This document shows positions 1 to 8,798 of a stretch of 55,140 bases of DNA, piece after piece. Below the pieces are notes generated by a model. That model was not told the DNA's origin. It did not search any database and was given only the letters and a program-made list of their open reading frames with translations. Source of the DNA: Fischerella muscicola SAG 1427-1 = PCC 73103 (GTDB lineage Bacteria; Cyanobacteriota; Cyanobacteriia; Cyanobacteriales; Nostocaceae); the NCBI RefSeq assembly GCF_000317245.1, contig NZ_AJLJ01000170.1:5-55144 (forward strand). Direction: 5' to 3'. The position numbers were made by a program, and so were the translations under genes. Position 1 is the stretch's first letter; the number at the start of each line of letters is the position of its first letter.

Positions 1-94
1 AATTTCTATATCAATTTAATCCTTGTTTATTTGGAAGGCAAGGTGGAATTTGACATGCAAATTAAACATTCTGCAAAACAACTTTTGTTTGACT

Positions 95-2944
95 ATGTAT
101 TATGTAATTTCTCCTCCAGAATTACCTCAAACTAATTATCATTTAGTATCTGTAAACTTGGAAAAACCAGCTTTTGATTCAGCTACAGCAGAGCCTAAAA
201 AAATCAATGCAAAATCTAGATTATCACAGATTTCTGGTATCAGATTTTCTATTCATCATCAGACTTTAATTGCAGATTTGAAAACAAGCTCTGATGACAA
301 AAATCAGGCGATCGCTCAGGCTATTCAACCACAAATTACTCCAGCAACAGTACCACCAAAAAGTTTTGTCCGAGAAACTTCTGTCCAAAAATCAACCGCA
401 GCAACAGACTCATCAATACCTGACATCGCTGAGAATTTTCAGGTTTTCCCTGTAGGCTTAGATGTCGGACAGCGCAATGCAATTAAAAGCGTTTTGGTAC
501 GGGGAAAAGAAGACGGAACTCAAGCCATTGACTTTGAGCAATGGCTCATACCTTATGATGCGATAATTCAGGCTTTGAATTTAAAAGTTACACCTTTACC
601 AGATGGTTTGCAAGAAGTGCAAGCGCCCGGTCTTGTGATTCGTATTAACCCTAAACTACTTCGTAATGATCCAAAGTTGGGGTTAGTTTTTTCTGTGCAA
701 GACTTGCAAACTTTGTTTGGCGTTCCGGCTGAATTTGACATTAATGATTATACAGTACGCTTACTTCCACCTTGGTTAAAAACTCCAGTAACGGGAGAAT
801 TTAGCGACCCCCAAGAGGCGCCAGTAGAATTGGTCGGACTACCAGAAGTTATCGCTCCGAATTTTAGCATTACTGGTGTTGAGCAGCGTTTGTATGTTAA
901 TGGTTTAACTAATTATGCTACTAATTATCAAGGTAACTTGGCAGCTGTTGGTACAGCTTTAGGTGGTAGTTGGTTTATCCGCGCCAACCAACCAAACTTC
1001 AAAAATGCTGCTACTTGGCAAATTGCTGAAGCCCAATTTCTGCGCCAGACAAATCGAGCTGATTATATTCTTGGTTCACAGACACCGTTTTGGTTTGGTC
1101 AACAAACGGGTGATTATTGGGGTTTCACGACAATTCAGCGCCAGAGGTTTAAGCCAAAAGAAGCGCTGTTAGGTGCGACCCCAGACCCGCGTCAGCGTTT
1201 GCAAGCTGCTCAAATTGGGCGAGTGATTACAGGTAAAGCAGAACCAGGAACATTGGTACGATTAACTCCAGCTTTCAGCGATCGTCCAATTGCAGAAGTC
1301 TTAGTTGATTCTTCTGGTATTTATCGTTTTGACAATATCCAAGTTGATAGTCGTTTTTTAGCTAGTAATTACCGCCTGTTACTTTACTCCCAAGGACGAT
1401 TCACCGAAGCACCAGAAATTCGCGAGTTGACTTTTTCTTCCGCACCGGGACAATTACCAGCTGGCGCGAATGCGTTGATTTTTTCTGGTGGTTTGCGGAG
1501 AAAATTTTCGACAGATAGTGCAAATTTATTGGGAGAATTTTCCGATTTTAAAGGAGGTGTGGCACAACGTTGGGGTTTGTCGGAAAACTTAACTGTAGGA
1601 ATTGGTGGAGTTTACGATGATTCTCTTCGCGGGTTAGGAGAAATATTTTATCAGCCGCAAAATTTACCCTTAACGGTAGCTGTTTCAGCTTTAAGCGGGG
1701 ATGAAAACAATCACTGGGATGTGAACGCTGATATTCGGTTTGATTTCTCTCGCACTGCGCGTACCCGATTTTTTAGCGATCGCTTTGGTTGTACTTTTAA
1801 TTTTGATTGGCGAATGCTTCCTTGGCTGGGTTTCCTATCAGGCTACAATAGTCGAGATGGTGCTTTTGGGGGTTTGGAAATTTCCCATAGTCGGAAAAAT
1901 TCTTTTACCTTTGCTCGTGCTACTTTAGACACTCAAAATCACTTTCGTTGGAGTTTTCTACAACGCTTGGGTGATATGGAATTGACAACTCGTGGAAATG
2001 AAGTTGGTTCTCTATCCCAATTCGCCTACAATTTTTCAGGGAATAGTCCTTTTGATACGGGACATTCATTGCTTTTGAATTACGAAACTAGTAATTTGCT
2101 TTCTCAGGAAAATAGTCTAGCTAGTGCGAGTTGGCGTTATCGTTCACCAGCACGCGCCATTGACGGAAGCTATTTGTGGGAAGCACAACTAGGTTATGGT
2201 ATTGGTTCGCAAGGTTCAGGAGCGATCGCCAGCTTGGGAACAACAATTATTCCAGGTATAATGCTGCGGGGACGTTACCAAGCAGTATCCCTTACTTCAG
2301 ATCAACCGAGTTTTGGGATTGAGTTAGTTTCTAGCCTTGACATGCAAAGAGGAATTAAGCCTGATTCTTCTCGACGTGCTAACTATTTTCGCACCCAAGG
2401 CGGTGTACTAATTCAACCATTTTTTGACCGTAATCAGAATGGTAAACGCGATTCCAATGAAGCAGTGTATCTGAATCAGCCAGAGTTAATGCTCATCCTC
2501 AACAACCGTCCTTTAAAGTTTTTCCAACCAGAAATTCAAAATGAGGCGGCTTTGGTGCGTTTGTCTCCTGGTAAATATCGCCTTGATATCGATCCAGCAG
2601 GGTTTCCTCTTGACTGGAAAGCAGCAACAGATGCTTTAGCTGTGGATGTTGTCGCTGGTAGTTATACAACAGTAGAGTTACCTCTTGTCAAGTCTTACAC
2701 CCGTACCGGAGTTGTAACTGATGTGAAAGGTCAGCCAGTTGCAGGGGTACGGGTAGAAGCTGTTCAAGCAAATTCAGATGTGCGGCGATTGTCTGTTACT
2801 AACGGTGCTGGAGTTTATTATCTTGAAGGATTGCAACAAGGAAACTATGCTCTAGAAGTTAACGGTAAGCCAGCTTTACCTGGTTATTTGCAATTAGAGG
2901 AATCTTCTCAATCATTTCAAGAAATTAATCTCCAGCAAAACTAA
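95..2944 (+). CDS. Usher-like outer-membrane beta-barrel protein with C-terminal carboxypeptidase-regulatory-like domain
   Basis: A large protein of about 949 residues. An N-terminal polar linker is followed by an amyloid-sheet-rich middle region rich in aromatic and glycine residues, resembling the barrel of fimbrial-usher-type proteins. Near residue 775 lies a Ca-binding-like loop (DRNQNGKRDSNE). The last ~80 residues, starting at GVVTDVKGQPVAGVRVEA, look like a CarboxypepD_reg beta-sandwich. A role as an outer-membrane channel or surface protein is inferred; no chaperone or pilin gene is nearby. The start is uncertain. The frame is open from a TTG at 23 and the first ATG is at 95, but neither gives a signal peptide, which an outer-membrane protein should have. 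An ATG at 55 in another frame encodes a basic then hydrophobic peptide, so a frameshift near the 5' end is possible. Family assignment is moderate. Confidence 0.6.
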   Translation: MYYVISPPELPQTNYHLVSVNLEKPAFDSATAEPKKINAKSRLSQISGIRFSIHHQTLIADLKTSSDDKNQAIAQAIQPQITPATVPPKSFVRETSVQKSTAATDSSIPDIAENFQVFPVGLDVGQRNAIKSVLVRGKEDGTQAIDFEQWLIPYDAIIQALNLKVTPLPDGLQEVQAPGLVIRINPKLLRNDPKLGLVFSVQDLQTLFGVPAEFDINDYTVRLLPPWLKTPVTGEFSDPQEAPVELVGLPEVIAPNFSITGVEQRLYVNGLTNYATNYQGNLAAVGTALGGSWFIRANQPNFKNAATWQIAEAQFLRQTNRADYILGSQTPFWFGQQTGDYWGFTTIQRQRFKPKEALLGATPDPRQRLQAAQIGRVITGKAEPGTLVRLTPAFSDRPIAEVLVDSSGIYRFDNIQVDSRFLASNYRLLLYSQGRFTEAPEIRELTFSSAPGQLPAGANALIFSGGLRRKFSTDSANLLGEFSDFKGGVAQRWGLSENLTVGIGGVYDDSLRGLGEIFYQPQNLPLTVAVSALSGDENNHWDVNADIRFDFSRTARTRFFSDRFGCTFNFDWRMLPWLGFLSGYNSRDGAFGGLEISHSRKNSFTFARATLDTQNHFRWSFLQRLGDMELTTRGNEVGSLSQFAYNFSGNSPFDTGHSLLLNYETSNLLSQENSLASASWRYRSPARAIDGSYLWEAQLGYGIGSQGSGAIASLGTTIIPGIMLRGRYQAVSLTSDQPSFGIELVSSLDMQRGIKPDSSRRANYFRTQGGVLIQPFFDRNQNGKRDSNEAVYLNQPELMLILNNRPLKFFQPEIQNEAALVRLSPGKYRLDIDPAGFPLDWKAATDALAVDVVAGSYTTVELPLVKSYTRTGVVTDVKGQPVAGVRVEAVQANSDVRRLSVTNGAGVYYLEGLQQGNYALEVNGKPALPGYLQLEESSQSFQEINLQQN

Positions 2945-2959
2945 TTATCGCTGTTGCTA

Positions 2960-4258
2960 CTACTCTGATTGAATTGGGTTGTCTTTAGGGTTAACTAATC
3001 TCAGCAGCTTTTGCTTAATTTGAGTATCGAAAACTTCCCACTTCATTTTTGCATAAGCGGAATTCTCGTTACTGCCTGATAAGAAACCCATGGGAATTTC
3101 AAAACCACCAGCGCTGGTGCGTCCACCACCAAAAAATCGACCACTGCTATCTTGTCCAAAAGCTTCTTTGATAAATTCATCAGGGTCTAGGGTAAGTTTA
3201 GTCGTTCTCAAAGAGCCTACTACCACTTCTAATTCTTCATCTTCATCGTGAACAATACCGTAAACTAAGGCAGTATGGACGTTTTCTTCGGTGACAAGAA
3301 AATCTGCTGCTTGGGGAATGGCGTCTCTGTCGTCGTAGCGCAAGTAACCAACTCCAGCAATGGAAAAGTTATTTTGGACGATACGGTTTTTGAGCGATCG
3401 CTCAATCACATCCATTACCCGTTTAGAACGGTTAGCTTGCAGTATGGCGTTAAGTAGCTGGGCGTCGTAAAATCTGCTCAGATAGCCTGCTGCCGTGAAG
3501 TCTTCTTCTCTGGCTTGCATGAGCAGGTTGGTATCAGAACGCAAACCATGCATTAAGGCAGTTGCACATTTGACATGCTGATTAATACTGCTATCTAAAG
3601 GCAGTAACCCTGCTTGCAAATATTGGGTAAAAATTGTTGCAGTGGCTCTGACAGCAGGACGAATATCAACAAATTCTGATTTGAGATCTCCTTGCAAATT
3701 GTGATGGTCAATGACTGCCATCAGTGGAATTCCTGCCTGTTGCACCACTGGCACTAATCCAGAGGTTGTTCCTTGGTTATCAATTAAGACATAACCTTGG
3801 TAAGAAGACAAATCTTTGCTTTTAAGATTTGGCAGCGAACAACGAATAGCAGGTAAACCAGTTAGCTTCACAAGCGCAATATTTTCTTGATGGCTGAGAG
3901 TACCAGCGTAGACTATCTCGCACTTAATATCATACTGTTGAGCGATTAACAGGTAAGCCCAAGCAGAAGAAAGAGCATCTGGGTCTGGAAAATCTTGCAG
4001 AATTACTAACTGGCGATCATGACGGTGTGCAAGCATCACCTGACGCAATTCTTCTGATTTTTGTAGTGTCACAGAATTGGCACGCTGACCTAGAGAGTTG
4101 CCTCCTTCTGTTGATGTTTGTGTTCCAGCAGACTGCCTAATGAGTGGAACATCTAAAGACTCTTTGTCTATACCTACCTCATCCGGATTCGCTTCTGGAG
4201 TTGGATCTGTCGTCAATGGCAATCTCTCAAACTGAGTAAGGGAAGAATGAAACTGCAT
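2960..4258 (-). CDS. DHH family phosphoesterase (NrnA/RecJ-like)
   Basis: The 432-residue protein has the DHH-family metal-binding motifs in order: DFPDPDA around residues 89-95, a GYVLID strand near 155-160, IDHHN at 183-187, and a C-terminal DHHA1-type glycine motif GGGRTSAGG near 377. Proteins of this family hydrolyse phosphodiester bonds in short oligonucleotides or cyclic dinucleotides, using Mn ions in the cytoplasm. The GGGR-S-GG variant replaces the usual GGGH motif and is common in cyanobacterial members. The ATG start is the first in frame. The N-terminal ~80 residues are polar and probably disordered, so this copy is longer than NrnA (about 310-340 residues). The exact substrate cannot be read from the sequence. 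The gene converges with the usher-like gene, 15 bp away. Confidence 0.88.
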   Translation of the reverse strand: MQFHSSLTQFERLPLTTDPTPEANPDEVGIDKESLDVPLIRQSAGTQTSTEGGNSLGQRANSVTLQKSEELRQVMLAHRHDRQLVILQDFPDPDALSSAWAYLLIAQQYDIKCEIVYAGTLSHQENIALVKLTGLPAIRCSLPNLKSKDLSSYQGYVLIDNQGTTSGLVPVVQQAGIPLMAVIDHHNLQGDLKSEFVDIRPAVRATATIFTQYLQAGLLPLDSSINQHVKCATALMHGLRSDTNLLMQAREEDFTAAGYLSRFYDAQLLNAILQANRSKRVMDVIERSLKNRIVQNNFSIAGVGYLRYDDRDAIPQAADFLVTEENVHTALVYGIVHDEDEELEVVVGSLRTTKLTLDPDEFIKEAFGQDSSGRFFGGGRTSAGGFEIPMGFLSGSNENSAYAKMKWEVFDTQIKQKLLRLVNPKDNPIQSE

Positions 4259-4492
4259 AGTAAATGGTTTGTACAGTGTGGCGTGGTATTAAGTTCAACA
4301 ATCAAGACTACAACCAGCAAATCACTGGTTTAGCCACACTATCTCGATCTTCGCAAAAATCAATGAACTTGAGAATGTATATATGGGTCTATTTTTTCTA
4401 CATTTATTTGGGGAATAACCGAAGTATGCTTTATCTATAAAAATGAATTTGCTCTATCTACATATATTCTGGCAAATAAAAAATTGAACTAC

Positions 4493-4520
4493 TTGCTAAA
4501 ACACCAAAATATGTTATGAT
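4493..4520 (+). promoter_or_regulatory. Candidate sigma70-type promoter
   Basis: A TTGCTA element at 4493-4498 and a good -10 hexamer TATGAT at 4515-4520 are separated by 16 bp. It lies immediately before the nested inverted repeat at 4521-4619 and does not precede any plus-strand protein gene, so it would drive a non-coding transcript. No start-site data are available. Confidence 0.35.
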
Positions 4521-4619
4521 GACGAGGCTGGTCAAAAATCGGCAACAAAACTTTACAAACTCCTACGCCAGCTTGTAAAGAGAAAATAGCTAACAACAAG
4601 CCGAAAAACCAACCTCGTC
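4521..4619 (+). ncRNA. Candidate structured RNA (nested inverted repeat)
   Basis: Three nested complementary arms are visible in this 99-base stretch. The outer arms GACGAGGCTGGT (4521-4532) and ACCAACCTCGTC (4608-4619) pair with one mismatch. The middle arms CGGC (4540-4543) and GCCG (4600-4603) pair. The inner arms CTTTACAA (4551-4558) and TTGTAAAG (4573-4580) form a perfect 8-bp stem. A rod closed by its own ends and with internal bulges suggests a folded RNA. A small palindromic mobile element is the alternative. The 427-bp gap 4259-4685 around it holds no protein gene that I can see. Strand is assigned only from the upstream promoter-like hexamers; read on the minus strand the same element lies in the 3' region of the HNH gene. 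Confidence 0.35.
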
Positions 4620-4685
4620 CACACTTGGTGAACAGCAAAAGTTACAAAAAAACTTTTACCGATTGATATTAAACAAAGGTAATTG

Positions 4686-5183
4686 TTAAAGTCCTATAAC
4701 ATACTTTTGCCACTCCTTGTGTGTTCCAGTTTTTAGATGCTTTGTGACCTCAAAGTACAAACTGCTGTAGGGTCTGCGAGGTTGATGGCGTAGCAGCATA
4801 TGTGCTTCATGGGGGGTGCGGCAACCCTTTTTAACATTGCAGCGGACACAAGCTGTAACAATGTTTTCCCAAGAATCTCCTCCCCCACGCGATCGCGGTA
4901 ACACATGATCTAAGGTCAACTCATCTCCTGTGTAACCACAGTATTGACAAGTGTGACCATCCCGATGCAATATGTTTCGACGCGTCAGAGGAATTTCTTT
5001 ATAGGGAACCCGGACATAATGGCGCAATCGGATTACCGTTGGAAGCGGAAAACCGGAGTAAAGAAACTTGCCATTGTGTTCTACCCGCTCTGCCTTACCC
5101 TTGATTAAAAGAACCGCAGCACGACGCCAGCTCGTGATGTTGAGCGGTTCATAAGAGGCGTTCAGTACTAAAACCTTCCCCAT
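4686..5183 (-). CDS. HNH endonuclease family protein
   Basis: A 165-residue protein with a typical HNH/zinc fold in its second half. CQYC (Cys79, Cys82) is followed by LDHVLPRSRGG with Asp92-His93, then Asn107 in SWENIVTAC and a second cysteine pair CVRC (Cys112, Cys115). The DH...N...C-x2-C layout fits a metal-dependent nuclease with a structural zinc. The N-terminal ~65 residues (VLVLNASYEPLNI...) are those of a widely conserved short HNH family in cyanobacteria and other bacteria whose role is unknown. It is not an intron or intein fragment as far as I can see, because it is a compact, free-standing gene. The ATG start gives the conserved MGKVLVLNASYEPL N-terminus. Confidence 0.88.
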   Translation of the reverse strand: MGKVLVLNASYEPLNITSWRRAAVLLIKGKAERVEHNGKFLYSGFPLPTVIRLRHYVRVPYKEIPLTRRNILHRDGHTCQYCGYTGDELTLDHVLPRSRGGGDSWENIVTACVRCNVKKGCRTPHEAHMLLRHQPRRPYSSLYFEVTKHLKTGTHKEWQKYVIGL

Positions 5184-5622
5184 TGATAATCGTTCGAGGT
5201 ATTAGTTTTACATATATTAACACACAATGTACTTTGGTTTGGTAATGAGAATAAATTATACTGCTGAATTTTTGGTCTACATTGAGTAGAAAAGTCTAGA
5301 TTTTTAGAGCAAGAATTTAGCGCTCGCTCCAATGGTATTCAATATTGGGCTGATCGTTAATGTTATTCACACCCAGATTGTCAGTTTGGAAAAGCTTTCA
5401 TGCCAAGTACGCCACCAAAGCTGAACTACCTGTTCTAAATATTCTGGACAATATGGGCGAATTATGACCATGTTTAACTAACTAAACCTAATCCTGCTAT
5501 TAGCTCTTGTGCTATTGACACGATGAGCAGTAAACTTCTGTGATTATTCCAGAGTAACTTTCAGCAATATGAATAAGTATATAAGCTGAAAGTAGAACAG
5601 TGGTGTGATAGGAGTAAACAGG
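5184..5622. other. Divergent intergenic region between the HNH gene and alanine racemase
   Basis: This 439-bp AT-rich gap holds no convincing gene. It must carry the promoters of both divergent genes. The only clear structure is the inverted repeat at 5557-5593, listed separately. A good ribosome binding site, AGGAG, lies at 5610-5614 just before the racemase ATG. Confidence 0.5.
5557..5593. promoter_or_regulatory. Inverted repeat upstream of alanine racemase (operator or 5' UTR hairpin)
   Basis: The 9-bp perfect arms ACTTTCAGC (5557-5565) and GCTGAAAGT (5585-5593) flank a 19-nt AT-rich centre that contains a TATA-like stretch. It ends 17 bp before the AGGAG ribosome binding site of alr. The arrangement suits a dimeric repressor site over a -10 region, or a leader hairpin. 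No T-run follows, so a terminator is unlikely. Confidence 0.35.
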
Positions 5623-6807
5623 ATGTTAAGTCATGAGCAATCTCAGGGTGTTGCAATTGGGCAATGTGACACTTATGCTTGGTTTTCACAACGTGCTTGG
5701 GTGGAAATTGATTTAGTGGCTTTGTCGCACAACGTCCAACGACTGCGTCAATTCCTATCACCACGTACCCAGCTAATGGCTGTTGTGAAAGCAGATGCTT
5801 ACGGACACGGAGCAATTACAGTTGCCCAAACAGCATTACAATCAGGAGCAAGTTGGCTTGGTGTTGCTACAGTTCCAGAAGGAATTCAATTACGCGAAGC
5901 TGGAATTAAAGCTCCGATTTTGATTTTAGGTGCAGCTCATACTCCAGAACAAATTTATGCGATCGCTCATTGGGAACTTCAACCAACACTATGCAGTCCC
6001 AAACAAGCACTAGTTTTTTCTAATATTTTAGAAGCGATCAATCACACTTCCCCCATACCTGTACACATTAAATTAGACACGGGTATGTCCCGCTTGGGAA
6101 CTAATTGGCAACAAGCCTGCGAATTTGTCCAGCTAGTGCGGAGTTTGCCACTTTTAAAAATAGCTAGTGTATACTCCCACCTAGCAACAGCAGATAGTCC
6201 TGATCCGACTGTCATGCAACTACAACACCATCGCTTTCAAGAAGCGATCACTCAAATTAAAGCGTTAGGAATCAAACCACCTTGCTTGCACTTGGCAAAT
6301 TCAGCCGCTACCCTTAGTGATAAACAATTACACTACAACATGGTGCGTGCAGGTTTGTTGATTTATGGACTTTACCCAGCTACACATTTGCGATCGCAAA
6401 TTGAACTCAAACCTGTTTTGCAACTCAGGGCGAGAGTTACTCAAGTCAAAACTATTGCTGCTGGTACTGGCGTGAGTTACAGTCATCAATTTATCGCCAA
6501 GCAAGAAATGCGTATTGCTGTTGTCGGAATTGGTTATGCAGATGGTGTACCACGCAATCTTTCTAATAAAATGCAGGTATTAATCCGTGGTCAACGAGTA
6601 CAACAGATCGGTACGATAACAATGGATCAGCTAATGCTAGATATTAGTACTTTACCAGATATACAAGAAGGTGAAGTAGTCACTTTACTCGGTCAAGACG
6701 GTAAACAACAAATCACTGCCGATGATTGGGCAAATCAATTAAACACGATTTCCTGGGAAATTCTCTGCGGTTTCAAACATCGTTTACCTCGTCTAGGTGT
6801 AATTTAA
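5623..6807 (+). CDS. alr: Alanine racemase
   Basis: A PLP-dependent racemase that interconverts L- and D-alanine to supply D-Ala for peptidoglycan. The PLP lysine lies in the signature VVKADAYGHG (about residue 56), and the catalytic tyrosine of the other half-site is in GVSYSHQF (about 286). RAGLLIYGLYP and the C-terminal beta domain (IGTITMDQLMLDI) are also typical, and the 394-residue length is normal. I place the start at the ATG at 5623 because AGGAG lies 8 nt before it; the frame is open to a GTG at 5605, which lacks such a site. The gene stands alone on the plus strand and converges with the GMC oxidoreductase gene. Confidence 0.95.
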   Translation: MLSHEQSQGVAIGQCDTYAWFSQRAWVEIDLVALSHNVQRLRQFLSPRTQLMAVVKADAYGHGAITVAQTALQSGASWLGVATVPEGIQLREAGIKAPILILGAAHTPEQIYAIAHWELQPTLCSPKQALVFSNILEAINHTSPIPVHIKLDTGMSRLGTNWQQACEFVQLVRSLPLLKIASVYSHLATADSPDPTVMQLQHHRFQEAITQIKALGIKPPCLHLANSAATLSDKQLHYNMVRAGLLIYGLYPATHLRSQIELKPVLQLRARVTQVKTIAAGTGVSYSHQFIAKQEMRIAVVGIGYADGVPRNLSNKMQVLIRGQRVQQIGTITMDQLMLDISTLPDIQEGEVVTLLGQDGKQQITADDWANQLNTISWEILCGFKHRLPRLGVI

Positions 6808-6825
6808 GTAGTTATTATCTTGCTA

Positions 6826-8391
6826 TCAAGAATTTTTAATCAAATCAGCAACTTTTTCAGCAATCATGATGGTGGGAGCATTAGTGTTTCCACCAATGAT
6901 AGATGGCATAATTGATGCATCTACTACTCGCAGTCCTTGAATTCCGTGGACTTGCAGTTGGGAATTAACTACCGCCATAGAATCATTACCCATCTTGCAA
7001 GTGCCAACTGGGTGATACAAACTTTCTACAGTGTCTCGAATATAAGCACGTATTTCTTCATCATCCTGTACCTGCAAACCGGGGACTAATTCTTCACCTC
7101 GGTAGCGATCAAAAGCTGGCATTTTTGCTAACTGACGTGATAATTTGAGACCTACTACTAAAACTTCTAAATCAGCTTCTTTTTCTAAATAATTTGGTTG
7201 AATGATGGGTGCTTCTAAAGGATTGAGAGAACGTAAAGTAATGCTACCTTTACTTTGCGGATATAAAAGAGTCGCACCAAAAGTAAATCCATGTCCTTCT
7301 GGTTGGACAAAGCCGTGATTTAGAAAAAAAACAGGCGCAAAATGAAATTGTAGATTATTTATTGCTAAGTCAGGATGGGTTTTGACAAAACCTCCTGCTT
7401 CTGCAACATTTGTGGTCAAAGGGCCATTTTTTAAAACTACATACTTCAGAAGATTGATAAACTTTTCTGCATTTGCTAAAGATACAGGTTGTATACATTT
7501 ATAGGCAACAGGTACACACAAATGATCTTGTAAATTTATGCCAACACCAGGTAAATTCATGACTACAGGAATCCCCAGAGATTTTAATGTTTCTGCATTT
7601 CCAATCCCTGATAGCATTAATAACTGTGGTGAATTAATCGTACCCGCACTTAAAATAATTTCTTTAGCGATTTTGATCTCATATTTTATTTGATTATGAA
7701 TATAGGTTAAATCAACAACTTTGTTACCTGAAAAATTTATTTTTGTAACTTGGGAATTGGTTTTAATTGTAAGATTGGAACGTCGTAATATCGGTTTCAG
7801 ATAAGCACTTACAACACTGTGGCGTTTCCCATCTTTTTGAGTAACTTGATAGAATCCTACTCCTTCTTGTTTTGCACCATTGAAATCATGATTGAGTGAA
7901 AAACCTGCTTGTTGTGCTGCTTGAAGAAAGGCATGAGAAAGTGGATTAATACAGCGCTGATTGGTAACGTTGAGAAGTCCATCTACACCATGATATTCAT
8001 TTTTATGCACATTCTGATTTTCAGCTTTGATGAAGTAGGGAAGTACGTCTTTTGCACTCCAACCTAAATTACCTAATTCCTGCCAATAATCATAGTCACG
8101 CAAATTACCACGAATATAAATCATGGCGTTAATTGAACTACTTCCACCGATGACTTTGCCACGAGGCCAATATAATTGACGATTGTTAAGGTGAGACTGT
8201 GGTTCTGTGTAATAAGCCCAGTCATATTCTGTTTTAAATAACTTATGAAAACCTGCGGGAATATGAATTTCTTGCTTTTGATCTGGGTTCCCTGCTTCTA
8301 ACACTAACACTGTTGTGTTTGGGTCTTCAGTGAGGCGATTTGCTAAAACACAACCTGCTGAACCTGCACCGATAATTACATAATCATACAT
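6826..8391 (-). CDS. GMC family FAD-dependent oxidoreductase (choline/alcohol dehydrogenase type)
   Basis: A 521-residue flavoprotein. The N-terminal FAD-binding motif VIIGAGSAGCVLANRL is followed by WPRGKVIGGSSSINAMIYIRG (GMC signature 1), then ILSAGTINSPQLLMLSGIG (GMC signature 2). The C-terminal HPVGTCKMG carries the catalytic histidine and NTNAPTIMIAEK closes the FAD site. Such enzymes oxidise alcohols to aldehydes. It resembles choline dehydrogenase, but no betaine-aldehyde dehydrogenase or transporter lies nearby, so the substrate is unknown. The frame continues up to a TTG at 8448; I prefer the ATG at 8391 because it puts MYDYVIIGAGSAG at the N-terminus, as is usual for the family. Confidence 0.9.
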   Translation of the reverse strand: MYDYVIIGAGSAGCVLANRLTEDPNTTVLVLEAGNPDQKQEIHIPAGFHKLFKTEYDWAYYTEPQSHLNNRQLYWPRGKVIGGSSSINAMIYIRGNLRDYDYWQELGNLGWSAKDVLPYFIKAENQNVHKNEYHGVDGLLNVTNQRCINPLSHAFLQAAQQAGFSLNHDFNGAKQEGVGFYQVTQKDGKRHSVVSAYLKPILRRSNLTIKTNSQVTKINFSGNKVVDLTYIHNQIKYEIKIAKEIILSAGTINSPQLLMLSGIGNAETLKSLGIPVVMNLPGVGINLQDHLCVPVAYKCIQPVSLANAEKFINLLKYVVLKNGPLTTNVAEAGGFVKTHPDLAINNLQFHFAPVFFLNHGFVQPEGHGFTFGATLLYPQSKGSITLRSLNPLEAPIIQPNYLEKEADLEVLVVGLKLSRQLAKMPAFDRYRGEELVPGLQVQDDEEIRAYIRDTVESLYHPVGTCKMGNDSMAVVNSQLQVHGIQGLRVVDASIMPSIIGGNTNAPTIMIAEKVADLIKNS

Positions 8392-8625
8392 TATTTTTGT
8401 TAGTGGTTGCTGGATAGAAACATGTTTATTGATCACGCTCTTAAACAAACTTTAAGTATTTTTTAACTCCTGTGACACCACATGCAGCGATCCCCAAGTA
8501 AAGATAGTAGGGTGATAAAAATACTACTCCTAACACACTAACATTCCAGGAAAGTTATCTCCCTAGAGTCAGCTTTTTCTGGAGAAACCAATCTCTGCAA
8601 AATCCACAAAAGGGGGTAAAGTAGT

Positions 8626-8748
8626 ATGCTTTGCGACAGATGTAGGCGTCAGCAAACCTGTTTGCCGATGCTATTTTCTAAAAGAGATCCGCAGTTGCAA
8701 AAAATGCTCAAAAATCTGAAAAGATGTGAGTTGCGTATAGTTAAGTAA
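8626..8748 (+). CDS. Possible small cysteine-containing protein (40 aa)
   Basis: A short reading frame inside the otherwise empty 8392-8798 gap starts with ATG at 8626 and ends with TAA at 8746-8748. A purine-rich GGGGGT lies about 8-9 nt before the ATG and could be a ribosome binding site. The product begins MLCDRCRRQQTCLPM and has four cysteines (two as CxxC) and many Lys/Arg, like a tiny zinc-binding or nucleic-acid-binding protein. I do not recognise it. The length is within what chance gives in a gap, so it remains a candidate only. Confidence 0.35.
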   Translation: MLCDRCRRQQTCLPMLFSKRDPQLQKMLKNLKRCELRIVK

Positions 8749-8798
8749 AACTTTAGTAACAGCATGATTGCTGACCTTCAGGTTGTCACACTTGTAAA

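Noticed and set aside
4686..5183. HNH gene as part of a group II intron, intein or toxin system
   Set aside because: It is a free-standing compact gene of a widely conserved short family, without reverse transcriptase, intein splice motifs or an immunity partner.
5561..5815. Minus-strand open frame of 84 codons overlapping the start of alanine racemase
   Set aside because: It lies opposite well-supported coding DNA, has no recognisable domain and no ribosome binding site.
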